Part shown: piece by piece, positions 24,270 to 32,849 of the stretch
How the letters are laid out: each line of letters starts with the position of its first letter
How positions within the stretch are numbered: position 1 is the stretch's first letter
From: Streptomyces sp. CC53
GTDB taxonomy: Bacteria > Actinomycetota > Actinomycetes > Streptomycetales > Streptomycetaceae
NCBI RefSeq assembly: GCF_001865245.1
Contig: NZ_MKXB01000088.1
Location: forward strand, 1-38,836
DNA length: 38,836 nt
Direction: 5' to 3'
Notes under the pieces: generated by a model
Told to the model about the DNA's origin: nothing
The model's database searches: none
What the model saw: the letters and a program-made list of their open reading frames with translations, nothing else
Position numbers and translations under genes: made by a program

Positions 24270-26115
24270 TCGACCACGTCATCAGGCCGCGCAGGGCGGG
24301 CCAGGTGCCGTGGGTGCGGTAGTCGCCGCAGCCGGTGTTCCTCGTCAGGCAGTCGAGGGCCTTGCGCACCTCGGCGGGCGGGGTGTGGCCGTTGCCCGCG
24401 TGCGGGGAGGCGGGGAGGCCGACGGCGACCTGTTCGGGCCGCAGGGCGGGGAAGAACCGGGAGGCGTCGCCGGCCACGGGGAAGCCGGTGAGCAGCATGT
24501 CCGTCATCGCGATGTGGAAGTCGGCGCTGCCCATGTGGTGGTAGCGGCCGTCGAGGCCCATGACCGGGCCCGAGTTGTAGTGCTGCACGTGGAGCAGGGT
24601 CAGGTCGTCGTGCAGCGCGTGGATGACGGGCAGGTACGCGCCGGCGCGCGGGTCCTGCCCGCCCCAGGGGCCCGAGCCGTAGAACTGGTGGCCGAGCTGC
24701 ACGAAGAACGTCTCGGGCGCCATGGTGAGCACGAAGTCGGGGCCGTAGCGGCCCTTGAGGGTCTTGAGCGCCTGGATCAGGTGCACGATGACCGGGGTGG
24801 TGGGATGGCGGAAGTCGGTGTCGCCGTCGTCGAGGGACAGGGAGTGGCCTTCGAAGTCGACGTCCAGGCCGTCGAGGCCGTACTCGTCGATGATCGCGGA
24901 GACGGAGGAGACGAAGGTGTCGCGCGCGGCGGGCGTGGCGAGCCGGACCTGCCCGTTCTGGCCGCCGATGGAGATCAGGACCTTCTTGCCCACGGCCTGC
25001 TTGGCCTTGATGGCGGCCTTGAACTCGGCGGGCGACTCGACGTCCGGGCATTCGGCGGCGGGGCAGAGGCGGAAGCGGATGTCGCCGGAGGTGACGGAGG
25101 TGGGCTCGCCGAAGGCGAGGTTGACGACGTCCCAGGTGTCGGGGACGTCGGCCATCCGGGTGTAGCCGGAGCCGTTGGCGAAGCTGGCGTGGAGGTAGCC
25201 GACGAGGGCGTGCTCGGGGAGGGCGGGGCCGGGCCCGGGGCCGCCCGCGTCGGCCGTCCGCACGGTCACCGGCGCCGACCTGGCCGATTCGCCCGCGCTG
25301 TTGCGGGCGGTGACCTGGAAGGCGTACGAGGTGGCGGGGGCCAGGCCGGTGACGGTGGCGGAGGTCCCGGTCGTCGTCAGGGCCTCGGCGCCGTCGCGGT
25401 GGACGGTGTAGCCGGTCGCGCCGGTGACGGGCTGCCAGTGGAGCGGCACGCTGGTGGAGGTGGGGGTGCCCGCGGTGAGCCCGGTGGGGGCGGCGGGTGT
25501 CTCGACGGGGTCGCCGCCGGGTCCGGTGAGGGACACGTCGTCGGCCTGGTAGGCGGGCGTGCCGTACCAGCCGTGGAGGTGGAGGGTGACGGACGTGGTG
25601 GAGGGGCCGGTGCGGAACGTGGTGGTGAGGTGGTGCCAGTCGGGGGCGGAGGGGGTCCACGTCGACACGTCCGAGGTGCCGGTACCGGACGCGCCGAGGT
25701 GGACGTAGCTGCCGCGGACCCAGGCGCCCAGGGTGTACGCCGCGTCGGGGCGGACCGCCACGGTCTGGGAGCACCGGGCGTTGTCGCCGCCCGTCGGGGT
25801 GGCCTGGAGGGCGCGGGCGCCGCTGCGGACGGGTGAGGTGACGGCGGCCCCGCTTCCGGCCGTGCAGGTCCAGCCGTCCAGACCGGCTTCGAAACCGCCG
25901 TTGCGGACCAGTTCCGTGTCCTGCGCGGCGGTGCGGGGCACGGAGTCGCCGGCGGGCCCCGGAGCGGGGGGCACGGTCGGGGCGGGCAGGGGGCGCGCGG
26001 CGGTGGTGCGGGGTGCGTCGGCGCGGGCTGTCTGCGCCGTGGTGGCGAGGCCGCCGGCGGCGAGCAGGGCCGCCAGGACGGCGGCCAGGGGTCTTGCGGG
26101 GCGGGAGGGGTGCAC
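24184..26115 (-). CDS. Secreted GH18 chitinase with carbohydrate-binding and fibronectin III domains
   Basis: The 643-residue enzyme hydrolyses chitin outside the cell. Order: Sec signal peptide (1 to about 31-33, ending TAQTARADA), Pro-rich linker, a beta-sandwich carbohydrate-binding module (about 65-200, ELVRNGGFEAGLDGW), an FN3 domain (about 208-295), a short Gly/Pro linker, and a GH18 barrel (about 305-630). The catalytic motif DGLDVDFE ends in acid Glu422; LISIGGQNG and MTWSINWD are typical. I chose GTG 26115 because GGAGG lies five bases before it; the ATG four codons upstream is itself part of that ribosome site. A DasR-type palindrome lies inside the promoter (26160-26188), implying N-acetylglucosamine control. 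The 3' end overlaps the PAP2 gene by 86 bp. Confidence 0.94.
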   Translation of the reverse strand: MHPSRPARPLAAVLAALLAAGGLATTAQTARADAPRTTAARPLPAPTVPPAPGPAGDSVPRTAAQDTELVRNGGFEAGLDGWTCTAGSGAAVTSPVRSGARALQATPTGGDNARCSQTVAVRPDAAYTLGAWVRGSYVHLGASGTGTSDVSTWTPSAPDWHHLTTTFRTGPSTTSVTLHLHGWYGTPAYQADDVSLTGPGGDPVETPAAPTGLTAGTPTSTSVPLHWQPVTGATGYTVHRDGAEALTTTGTSATVTGLAPATSYAFQVTARNSAGESARSAPVTVRTADAGGPGPGPALPEHALVGYLHASFANGSGYTRMADVPDTWDVVNLAFGEPTSVTSGDIRFRLCPAAECPDVESPAEFKAAIKAKQAVGKKVLISIGGQNGQVRLATPAARDTFVSSVSAIIDEYGLDGLDVDFEGHSLSLDDGDTDFRHPTTPVIVHLIQALKTLKGRYGPDFVLTMAPETFFVQLGHQFYGSGPWGGQDPRAGAYLPVIHALHDDLTLLHVQHYNSGPVMGLDGRYHHMGSADFHIAMTDMLLTGFPVAGDASRFFPALRPEQVAVGLPASPHAGNGHTPPAEVRKALDCLTRNTGCGDYRTHGTWPALRGLMTWSINWDRFGGWEFSRNFDAYAWPRAAATTR

Positions 26116-26159
26116 AACTGCCTCCATGAGTGGGGATGTTGGAGTGCGGCGCGCCCCAC

Positions 26160-26188
26160 AACATGGTCCAGACCAATCGGGTTGTCAA
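26160..26188 (-). promoter_or_regulatory. Chitinase promoter with a DasR-responsive element in the spacer
   Basis: Minus strand: TTGACA (26188-26183), a 17-bp spacer, CATGTT (26165-26160). The palindrome TGGTCCAGACCA at 26164-26175 occupies the downstream part of the spacer and touches the -10. It matches the known dre consensus (TGGTCTAGACCA) at 11 of 12 positions, and similar 12-bp elements are established in Streptomyces chitinase promoters. A repressor here would block RNA polymerase. Confidence 0.8.
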
Positions 26189-26383
26189 GGTGCCGCAGAG
26201 GGCGCGGGACGGGACCCTCCGGCCGGTCGGCGCCCCCGCTGCCGCCGGCCCGGTCCCGCCGCCGCGACGCTCACGCGGCCCCTGCCGCCCCTGGCCCGGA
26301 CCTGCCGCCCCCCTCCCGTGCGGCTTCGCGCCCCGGGCCACCGCGTCGGTTCCGTCCCGCCCGCTCCGGGCCCCCGCCAGGAT

Positions 26384-27277
26384 TCAGGCCCCGTCTGCCT
26401 CCGCCCCGCCCCTGCCGCCTTCACCGCCGACCGCGCGCTTGCCCCTGCCACCAGGCGGCTCGCCGCCCTCGGTGGCGGGGGCCACCTCCGTGCCGCTCCC
26501 GCCGACGCCACCGCCCCGACCGTCCCCGTCCCCGCTCCCGGCCCCGGCCCCGGCCCCGGCCCCGGCCTCGACGACGGACCGCCCGCCGCTCCCGCCGCCC
26601 CCTCCGCCCCGACAGGCCCCGGACCCGCCTGCGGACGGTGCGTCGCCGCCGCCCCGGCCGGTCCCGCCCGTACCGCTTCCGCTGCCGTCCTCCCTCCCCG
26701 CGCCGCCGTCGGCGGGGTCGTCCCCCACCCCGTGCCGCCCGCCGGCGGCCCCGGGACGTCCCCACCAGGGGCGCTCGCCCCCGCCCTCCGCGAGGCTGCC
26801 GGCGGCCTCGTGCAGTGCCAGCTCCAGCAGCACCGGGTCGGTGAGGGTGCCGGTGCCGTCCGGCAGCACCAGCCAGCGCACCCCGCCGGTGGTCCTCCCC
26901 GGGTACGGCACCACGATCCACGTGCCGGGGCCCGCCGTGCGCACCCCCGTGCCGATCCACCGGGCCGCGGTGCCCGGCGGGACGAAGAAGCCCATGCGCG
27001 CGTCACCGAAGTCCGCCAGGACCGGTCCGGGCCGGCCGACGAGGCGCTGGAGCACGTCGAGCGTCGGGTGGCCGAGCCTGCCCGGGATGATCAGCACGTC
27101 CCAGCGCCGCCCCGCCGGCAGCAGCGCCACCCCCGTCGTGCTGCGCTCCCACTCCCACCGGCAGGCGTCCGGGTCCGGTGCCACCGACACCAGCCACTCC
27201 ACCGCCGCCCTGGCCCCTGGCGCCCTTGCCCCGGCCGAGCCGGAACCGGACGCTCCCGAAGCCCCCGTACCTGTCAT
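26384..27277 (-). CDS. Streptomyces-type conserved hypothetical protein with a Gly-rich tail
   Basis: A 297-residue protein with a globular first part (residues about 25-160) and a low-complexity second half. The globular part reads like a conserved streptomycete family of unknown function: CRWEWERSTTGVALLPAG, WDVLIIPGRLGHPTLDVL, ADFGDARMGFFVPPGTA, TWIVVPYPGRTTGGVRWL, DPVLLELALHEAAGSLA. The tail (about 170-297) is Gly/Ala/Ser/Asp-rich with AGAGAGAGAG encoded by a 6-bp tandem repeat. The frame has no stop and keeps GC-rich third positions, so the tail may be genuine. ATG 27277 has GGGAGG upstream. There is no signal peptide or membrane segment. No function can be assigned. Confidence 0.72.
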   Translation of the reverse strand: MTGTGASGASGSGSAGARAPGARAAVEWLVSVAPDPDACRWEWERSTTGVALLPAGRRWDVLIIPGRLGHPTLDVLQRLVGRPGPVLADFGDARMGFFVPPGTAARWIGTGVRTAGPGTWIVVPYPGRTTGGVRWLVLPDGTGTLTDPVLLELALHEAAGSLAEGGGERPWWGRPGAAGGRHGVGDDPADGGAGREDGSGSGTGGTGRGGGDAPSAGGSGACRGGGGGGSGGRSVVEAGAGAGAGAGSGDGDGRGGGVGGSGTEVAPATEGGEPPGGRGKRAVGGEGGRGGAEADGA

Positions 27278-27661
27278 CGCGCACAGCCTCCCTGTCCGTC
27301 TGCGGACGTGTGTGACTGCCCCTGTGAGCAGTGCGTTCACACGGGGAGAGGGGGGTGGCCGCGGATCATTACGCGGGTTGGGAGACCACGAAGGAGTGAA
27401 CGGGCTCACGGGGGCGCACAGCGGGCGCGGCAGGCGTGGTGCGAGGTTTCACCCGCGCGTGCGCATGCCTTCTCCCGGGGTTCTGTTCAGCGGGGGTCCG
27501 TGGCTGCATACTGAGCTCCTCGCCCCGGTGCCGCATCGGTTCAGCCCGCCCGTGCACACCCGTCGGTGACACGGACGGCCCCGCCCGGCGAGCCTCTCCC
27601 TCACTCGCGCGCCGCGACGCCGGCGCGGGAGCTCCCCTGCTCGTGAAAGACCGATGTTCCG
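27278..27661. other. Divergent intergenic region between the hypothetical and a GNAT gene
   Basis: About 380 bp without a credible gene. At 27310-27342 there is a nested imperfect inverted repeat: GTGTGA..TCACAC outside and ACTGC..GCAGT inside. It lies 33-65 bp upstream of the hypothetical gene's ATG and could be an operator or leader hairpin. Short open frames here have no homology features or ribosome sites. Confidence 0.45.
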
Positions 27662-28408
27662 TTGCCAGTACCTGTTGTCCTCGACGGGCGCACGGTGCGC
27701 CTGGAGCCGCTGGCCCTGTGCCACGCGGAGGGCCTCGCCCAGGCCGGTGCTCAGGATCGTGCCGCGTACGCCTTCACACCGGTGCCCGACGGGCCCGAGG
27801 CGGCGCGCGACTACATCGCCCGGGCGCTCGGTGATCAGGCGGCGGGGCGTGCCCTGCCGTTCGCGATGCTGAGCGCCGCCGACGGGCGGGTGATCGGTTC
27901 CACCCGGTTCCTGGAACTCGACTACTGGCGGGGGCCGATGGTCTGGCCGCCGGTCACGGGCGTGCCGTTCGGCGATCCCGTCACGGCGGTGCCGGACGCC
28001 GCCGAGATCGGCAACACGTGGATCGCGGCCGGTGCCCGCGGCACGGGCGCCAACACGGAGGCGAAGCTGCTCATGCTCGCCCACGCCTTCGAGACGTGGG
28101 GCGTGCGGCGGGTCTCCCTGCGCGCTGACGCCCGCAACAGCCGGTCGCGGACGGCGATCGAGCGGCTGGGCGCCACCTGCGAGGGGGTGCGCCGGGCGCA
28201 CTCGCGCGGGCTCGACGGGGTGGTGCGCGACACGGCGTTCTACTCGGTGCTGCGCGAGGAGTGGCCGACCGTGCGGTCCATCATCGAGCTGCGGCTGTCG
28301 GCGGGGCACGAGGTGCGGCTGCTCGCCCCGTCGTTCCCGGCGCCGGACCCGCACCCGCACCCGCACGGCGACCCGGACACGGCGGCGAGCCGGCTCATGC
28401 CCGCCTGA
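27662..28408 (+). CDS. GNAT family N-acetyltransferase, RimJ/RimL-like
   Basis: The 248-residue protein resembles acetyltransferases acting on ribosomal-protein or other N-termini and small amines. VVLDGRTVRLEPL at the start, IGSTRFLELDYW in the middle and LRADARNSRSRTAIERLGATCEGVRR are characteristic of the RimJ/RimL group; the acetyl-CoA loop is GARGTGANTEAKLLML. The only start that keeps the first strand is TTG 27662; the ribosome site is weak (GAAAGA about 15 bases upstream). The C-terminus is a Pro/His tail (PDPHPHPHGDPD). The gene is convergent with the PP2C gene, 12 bp apart, with no visible terminator between them. Substrate unknown. Confidence 0.85.
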   Translation: MPVPVVLDGRTVRLEPLALCHAEGLAQAGAQDRAAYAFTPVPDGPEAARDYIARALGDQAAGRALPFAMLSAADGRVIGSTRFLELDYWRGPMVWPPVTGVPFGDPVTAVPDAAEIGNTWIAAGARGTGANTEAKLLMLAHAFETWGVRRVSLRADARNSRSRTAIERLGATCEGVRRAHSRGLDGVVRDTAFYSVLREEWPTVRSIIELRLSAGHEVRLLAPSFPAPDPHPHPHGDPDTAASRLMPA

Positions 28409-28420
28409 CGCCCGGGCCGG

Positions 28421-30199
28421 CTACCGCGTGCGGAGGCGTACGGCGAGCAGGCAGGCGTCGTCCTCGTGGGTCGCCCTCCCGTACTCCTCCGCCAGCCGGT
28501 CCACGACCCGCTGCGGCTCGGCGCTGCCGAGGGACACCAGGCGGCGCGCCAGCGCGTCGACGCCCTCGGTGATGTCCTGGCCGCGCCGCTCCACGACCCC
28601 GTCGGTGTACAGCAGCAGGTCGCCGTCGGCGAGGGGCAGCTCCGCCGTCTCGTAGGCATGGCCGGGCAGCGCGCCGAGGAGGGGCCCCCGGTGCTCGGTC
28701 GGCAGGGCGGACGCCGTGCCGTCCCGCAGCAGCAGCGGCGCGGGGTGCCCGGCGGAGGCCCAGCGCAGGACCTGCTCGGGGCCGATGTGGCCGACGACCA
28801 CGCTCGCCATCGCGGCGGCGGGGTCTGTGGCCACCAGCTCGTTCAGCCAGGTGGCCACGGAGCCCGGGTCGGCCCCCGTCTGGGCCAGCCCGGCCGTCGC
28901 GTACCGCTGCTGCGCCATGCGGGCCACCGCGTCCAGGCCGTGGCCCTGCGCGTCACCGACCGCGATCAGCGCCTGGCCGTCGGGCTGGCGCCGGCACTTG
29001 TACCAGTCGCCGCCCACGGCCGCGTCCTCCTCCGCCGGCAGGTAGGCGGCCGCCGCGCTGATGCCGAGCTCCGCGAGCCCCTGGGAGTACGTCGGCAGCA
29101 CCGCCTCCCGCAGCGCCGACGCGACGTGCCGCTCGGCCTCCGCCTGCTGCCGCAGCTGGCGGGCCTCCGTCTCCTTGGCGACCAGGCGGCGCCTGCTGCG
29201 CATCTGCGGGGTGAGGTCGCGGGCCACCATCTGCACCGCCCAGGGCCGCCCGTCGGTGCCCGCCACCGGCCGGCCCAGCAGGTCCACCGTCCGGACCTCC
29301 CCGACCACGTTGAACCGGATCCGGGTCCAGGCGGGCTCCTCCCCCGCCAGCACCGAGGCCACGAACTCGCCGAACGCCTCCAGGTCCGCGGCGAGCACCG
29401 CGTCGCACATCTCCAGCAGGGACCACGGCAGCTGCGGGTCGGCGCGGAAGATCCGCTGCAGGCCCTCCGACCACGACACCGTGCCCGACAGCAGGTCCCA
29501 GCGGCCCCACCCCATCGACGCCAGGTGCTGCGCGTCGATGGTGAGCAGCTCCGCCTGGCTGCGCACCGGCCGCCAGGTCATCAGCAGCCGGTCGCCGCTG
29601 CGGGCGGCGTGGTGCACCAGCTGGACGCGCCGCAGCCGGCCGAACCGCTCCTCGGTGTAGTCCACGACGAGGCCGCCCAGCGCCTTGCCGGTCTCCAGCA
29701 CCTCGACCAGCGCGTCCCGCAGTCCGCTCGCCGCCGCCCCGGGCAGGGCCGCCAGGTACCTGCGGCCGACCTGCTGGTCCGGTGGGGCCAGCCACTGGGC
29801 GGAGCGGACGTGGTTCCCGGCCCGGATGAGGAAGTCGGTGACGGTGCCGGAGTCGTCGCGTACCGGTTCCAGGAGGGCGGCGGACGCGGGGACGGCGGGC
29901 AGCGCGGCGCACAGGCACCGCTCCGGGTCGTGGTCGGGGCCCGCCCCGACGCACAGGTGCAGCGGCCCGTCACCCTGGCCGCAGGGGCACTGCTCCACGG
30001 CGTCGGCCGCCCGGTCCCGCTGTTCCTCGGCCGCGTCGGCGAGCGCGCGCTCCGCCCTCCTCGCCCGGGGGGAGGAGGACCGGGACGCGGCGCTCCCCGC
30101 CTCCTCCGTCACCTGCCGCACGTCGCTGCGCAGGGCTTCGGTCTCCCGCTCGATGAACGCCTTCAGCGACACCACGTCGAAACTGCCCGGCTGCGTCAT
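28421..30199 (-). CDS. PAS-domain PP2C (SpoIIE/RsbU-type) serine phosphatase
   Basis: The 592-residue protein would dephosphorylate an anti-anti-sigma factor and so couple a signal to a sigma factor. From the N-terminus: a coiled-coil-like region (1-70), a cysteine cluster (C71, C73, C83, C95, C97), a PAS-like segment (about 105-210), a second PAS domain (about 225-345, MGWGRWDLLSGTVSWSEGL), a linker helix, then the PP2C domain (about 380-590) with metal-binding Asp398 (GGDWYK) and Asp416 (GDAQGHG) and the terminal HEDDACLL. There is no histidine-kinase-like ATPase at the C-terminus, unlike many streptomycete paralogues. ATG 30199 has GGGGAGG upstream. No sigma or anti-sigma gene is in the window, so the target is encoded elsewhere. 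Confidence 0.9.
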   Translation of the reverse strand: MTQPGSFDVVSLKAFIERETEALRSDVRQVTEEAGSAASRSSSPRARRAERALADAAEEQRDRAADAVEQCPCGQGDGPLHLCVGAGPDHDPERCLCAALPAVPASAALLEPVRDDSGTVTDFLIRAGNHVRSAQWLAPPDQQVGRRYLAALPGAAASGLRDALVEVLETGKALGGLVVDYTEERFGRLRRVQLVHHAARSGDRLLMTWRPVRSQAELLTIDAQHLASMGWGRWDLLSGTVSWSEGLQRIFRADPQLPWSLLEMCDAVLAADLEAFGEFVASVLAGEEPAWTRIRFNVVGEVRTVDLLGRPVAGTDGRPWAVQMVARDLTPQMRSRRRLVAKETEARQLRQQAEAERHVASALREAVLPTYSQGLAELGISAAAAYLPAEEDAAVGGDWYKCRRQPDGQALIAVGDAQGHGLDAVARMAQQRYATAGLAQTGADPGSVATWLNELVATDPAAAMASVVVGHIGPEQVLRWASAGHPAPLLLRDGTASALPTEHRGPLLGALPGHAYETAELPLADGDLLLYTDGVVERRGQDITEGVDALARRLVSLGSAEPQRVVDRLAEEYGRATHEDDACLLAVRLRTR

Positions 30200-30292
30200 G
30201 GGGTGACCTCCCCGGGGTGGACGCACAGGTGGTCCAGCTACCGCGTTGCCGTCGGGGTGGACCGTAAACCCGCCGCGGGTGGCGACGCGGGG

Positions 30293-30371
30293 TGCGCGGG
30301 AGAGGCGGCGCCCTGGCACTGCTTCGTGCACGGCTCCGTCCGGTGGCGGCGGGATGCGCGGGAGAGGCGGC
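30293..30371. repeat. 17-bp perfect direct repeat upstream of the PP2C gene
   Basis: TGCGCGGGAGAGGCGGC occurs at 30293-30309 and 30355-30371, 62 bp apart, about 95-170 bp upstream of the PP2C start. Confidence 0.75.
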
Positions 30372-30489
30372 CGGCGCGGCGCATCCCTCGGGCCGGGGTC
30401 GCGCAGGGCGCCCGCACGCGCGGCGCCTCCTTCCGTCCGGTGGGGGTAGCCGATGGCCGCCCCGCCCGTGGCCGTCGTCCCGCCGCCCC

Positions 30490-30514
30490 GTCCCCGGGCG
30501 GGCCGCCCGGGGAC
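30490..30514 (-). terminator. Terminator of the polyamine operon
   Basis: GTCCCCGGGCG (30490-30500) pairs perfectly with 30504-30514 over a 3-nt loop, 80 bp after the FAD oxidoreductase stop. The right arm is duplicated 15 bp further on (30519-30529), so two alternative hairpins can form. Confidence 0.65.
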
Positions 30515-30594
30515 GGGCCGCCCGGGGACGGGCCACGGGCCGCGCGCCGGCCACCGCCGCCGAGTCGCGGGGCCCGTCGCGCCCGCCCGGTGCC

Positions 30595-32013
30595 TCAGCT
30601 GTCGAAGCCGAGCCCGACGCGGTCCATCGCCCGCAGCCACAGGTTGCGCCGGCCGCCGTTGGCGTCGGCGCGGGCCATGGACCACTTCGTCACGCCGATG
30701 CCCGCCCAGGCGAACGGTTCCGGCGGGAAGGGCAGCGGCTTGCTGCGGACCATCTCCAGCGCCGTGCGTTCCGTGGTCTCGCCCGACAGCAGGTCGAGCA
30801 TCACGTCCGCGCCGAACCGGGACGCGCCGACACCGAGCCCGGTGTAGCCCAGCGCGTAGGCGACCCGGCCGCGGTGGGCGGTGCCGAAGAACGGGGAGAA
30901 GCGGGAGCAGGTGTCGATGGCCCCGCCCCACGCGTGGCTGAAGCGGACGCCGTCCAGCTGCGGGAAGCAGCGGAAGAAGTGCTCGGCGAGCGTGAGGTAG
31001 GTCTCGGGGCGCTGGTCCAGCTCGGCGCGGACGCGGCCGCCGAAGGGGTAGATCGCGTCGTAGCCGCCCCAGAGGATGCGGCGGTCGGCGGTGAGCCGGA
31101 AGTAGTGGAACTGGCTGGCGGTGTCCGCGAGGCCCTGCCGGTTGTGCCAGCCGACGGAGGCGAGCTGTCCCTCGGTGAGCGGCTCCGTCATCAGGGCGTA
31201 GTCGTACACGGGGACGGTGTAGTGCCTCAGGCGCCGCACCAGGGCGGGGAAGACGTTGGTGCCGAGCGCCACCTGGCGGGCGAGGACCCGGCCGTACGGG
31301 GTGCGGACGGCCATCGACGCGCCGGAGGTGCCCAGGGAGAGGCCCCGGGTGTTCTCGTAGATCCGCACGCCGGCGTCCAGGCAGGCCCGCTTGAGGCCCC
31401 AGGCGAGCTTCGCGGGGTGCAGCAGGGCGACGCCGCGCCGGTCCCACAGCCCGCCGAGGAAGGTCGGCGAGTCGACCTCGGCGCGCACGGCGTCGCGGTC
31501 GAGGAGCTCCAGGCCGTCCGCGAGGCCGAGCCGGTCGGCCTGCTCGTGCATCTCGGCCAGTTCGGCCAGCTGGTGCGGCTCGGTGGCGACGTCGATCTCG
31601 CCGGTCCGCTCGAAGTCGCAGTCGATGCCGTAGGCGGCGACCGCCGCCTCGATGGCGTCGAGGTTGCGGATCCCGAGCTCCTCCAGCTTCGCCAGCTCGC
31701 CGGGCCAGCGGGCGAGGCCGTTGCCGAAGCCGTGGGTGAGGGAGGCGGCGCAGAAGCCGCCGTTGCGGCCGGAGGCGGCCCAGCCCGCCTCCCGGCCCTC
31801 GATGAGCACCACGTCCCGCCGCGGGTCGCGCTCCTTGGCGAGGAGCGCCGTCCACAGTCCGCTGTAGCCGCCGCCGACCACGAGCAGGTCGCAGTGCTCG
31901 GTGGCGGTGAGGGCGGGCCGTGCGGCGGGCTTGCCGGGGTCTTCCAGCCAGTAGGGGACGGGCTGGGCGTCCGAGAGTGATCGTGCAGCGGTACGCATGG
32001 CGACTGGGGCCAT
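30595..32013 (-). CDS. FAD-dependent oxidoreductase (DAO family, PuuB-like)
   Basis: The 472-residue protein is a D-amino-acid-oxidase-fold enzyme resembling gamma-glutamylputrescine oxidase and related amine oxidases. The FAD dinucleotide motif GGGYSG is at residues 47-52, followed by LIEGREAGWAASGRNGGF, the signature of the PuuB/OrdL group; the C-terminal half has RRILWGGYDAIYPFGG and the second FAD contact YALGYTGLGVGAS. ATG 32013 has GAGGGAG upstream and is 29 bp after the potC stop, making it the last gene of the operon. It would oxidise a primary or glutamylated polyamine to the aldehyde used by the operon's dehydrogenase. No glutamylputrescine synthetase gene is in the window, so whether the substrate is glutamylated is open. 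Confidence 0.88.
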   Translation of the reverse strand: MAPVAMRTAARSLSDAQPVPYWLEDPGKPAARPALTATEHCDLLVVGGGYSGLWTALLAKERDPRRDVVLIEGREAGWAASGRNGGFCAASLTHGFGNGLARWPGELAKLEELGIRNLDAIEAAVAAYGIDCDFERTGEIDVATEPHQLAELAEMHEQADRLGLADGLELLDRDAVRAEVDSPTFLGGLWDRRGVALLHPAKLAWGLKRACLDAGVRIYENTRGLSLGTSGASMAVRTPYGRVLARQVALGTNVFPALVRRLRHYTVPVYDYALMTEPLTEGQLASVGWHNRQGLADTASQFHYFRLTADRRILWGGYDAIYPFGGRVRAELDQRPETYLTLAEHFFRCFPQLDGVRFSHAWGGAIDTCSRFSPFFGTAHRGRVAYALGYTGLGVGASRFGADVMLDLLSGETTERTALEMVRSKPLPFPPEPFAWAGIGVTKWSMARADANGGRRNLWLRAMDRVGLGFDS

Positions 32014-32042
32014 GACTTCCAACTCCCTCAGGGTGTCCGGTG

Positions 32043-32849
32043 TTACTGGAGGTGTTCGGTGCGCTTCCGGCGGGCGGCGAGGAACTGCCCGGCGACGACC
32101 ACCAGGACCGCGATGGCGAACATGGCGGTGCCGATGACGTTGATCTGCACGGGCGTGCCGCGCTGGGCCGAGCCCCACACGTACATCGGGAAGGTGACGG
32201 TGGTGCCGGAGTTGAAGTTGGTGATGATGAAGTCGTCGAACGACAGGGCGAAGGCGAGCAGGGCTCCGGCCGCGATGCCGGGCGCCGCGATCGGCAGGGT
32301 GACGCGCAGGAAGGTCTGCACGGGGCCGGCGTAGAGGTCCCGTGCGGCTTCCTCCAGCCGCGGGTCCATGGACATGACCCGCGCCTTGACGGCGACGACG
32401 ACGAAGCTGAGGCAGAACATGACGTGGGCGATCAGGACCGTCCAGAAGCCCAGCTCGGCCCCCATGTTGAGGAAGAGGGTCAGCAGCGAGGCGGCCATGA
32501 CGACCTCGGGCATCGACATCGGCAGGAAGATCAGCGAGTTGATCGCGCCGCGCGCCCGGAAGCGGTAGCGGACCAGCGCGAAGGCGATCATCGTGCCGAG
32601 GGCGGTGGCGGCGAGGGTGGCCCAGGCGGCGAGCTGGAGGGACAGCCCGAGGGCGGTGCACAGGTCGGGGGCGCCGCAGGGGTCCTTCCAGGCGTCGAGG
32701 GAGAACTGCCGCCACTCGTAGTTGAAGCGGCCCCGGGGCCGGTTGAAGGAGAACACCATCACGACGATGTTCGGCAGGACGAGGTAGGCGAGCGTGAGGA
32801 GGCCCGCGAGCACGACGAGGTTCCGTCGGATCCAGCGCAGCAGCGGCAT
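32043..32849 (-). CDS. potC: Polyamine ABC transporter permease PotC-like
   Basis: The 268-residue inner-membrane permease has six predicted helices and the cytoplasmic EAA loop contacting PotA (LEEAARDLYAGPVQTFLRVTLPIAAPGI, shown in part as EAARDLYAG). The first helix follows MPLLRWIRRN, giving positive-inside topology. ATG 32849 overlaps the potB stop by one base (TGATG). With PotB it forms the heterodimeric channel for putrescine/spermidine uptake. In binding-protein-dependent transporters of this group the PotC type usually comes second, as here. Confidence 0.93.
   Translation of the reverse strand: MPLLRWIRRNLVVLAGLLTLAYLVLPNIVVMVFSFNRPRGRFNYEWRQFSLDAWKDPCGAPDLCTALGLSLQLAAWATLAATALGTMIAFALVRYRFRARGAINSLIFLPMSMPEVVMAASLLTLFLNMGAELGFWTVLIAHVMFCLSFVVVAVKARVMSMDPRLEEAARDLYAGPVQTFLRVTLPIAAPGIAAGALLAFALSFDDFIITNFNSGTTVTFPMYVWGSAQRGTPVQINVIGTAMFAIAVLVVVAGQFLAARRKRTEHLQ

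Larger units (their letters stand above)
30200..30594. other. Intergenic region upstream of the PP2C phosphatase gene
   Basis: About 395 bp with no gene. It holds the terminator of the polyamine operon (30490-30514) and a 17-bp perfect direct repeat (30293 and 30355). The PP2C promoter must be here, but I could not identify a convincing -35/-10 pair. Confidence 0.55.

Noticed and set aside
24310..25836. A plus-strand open frame opposite the chitinase gene
   Set aside because: Antisense shadow; the chitinase on the minus strand has all GH18 motifs and a signal peptide.
27369..27572. Small 67-residue minus-strand open frame between the hypothetical and GNAT genes
   Set aside because: No clear ribosome site, no homology features, and Arg/Pro/His-rich content typical of non-coding high-GC DNA.
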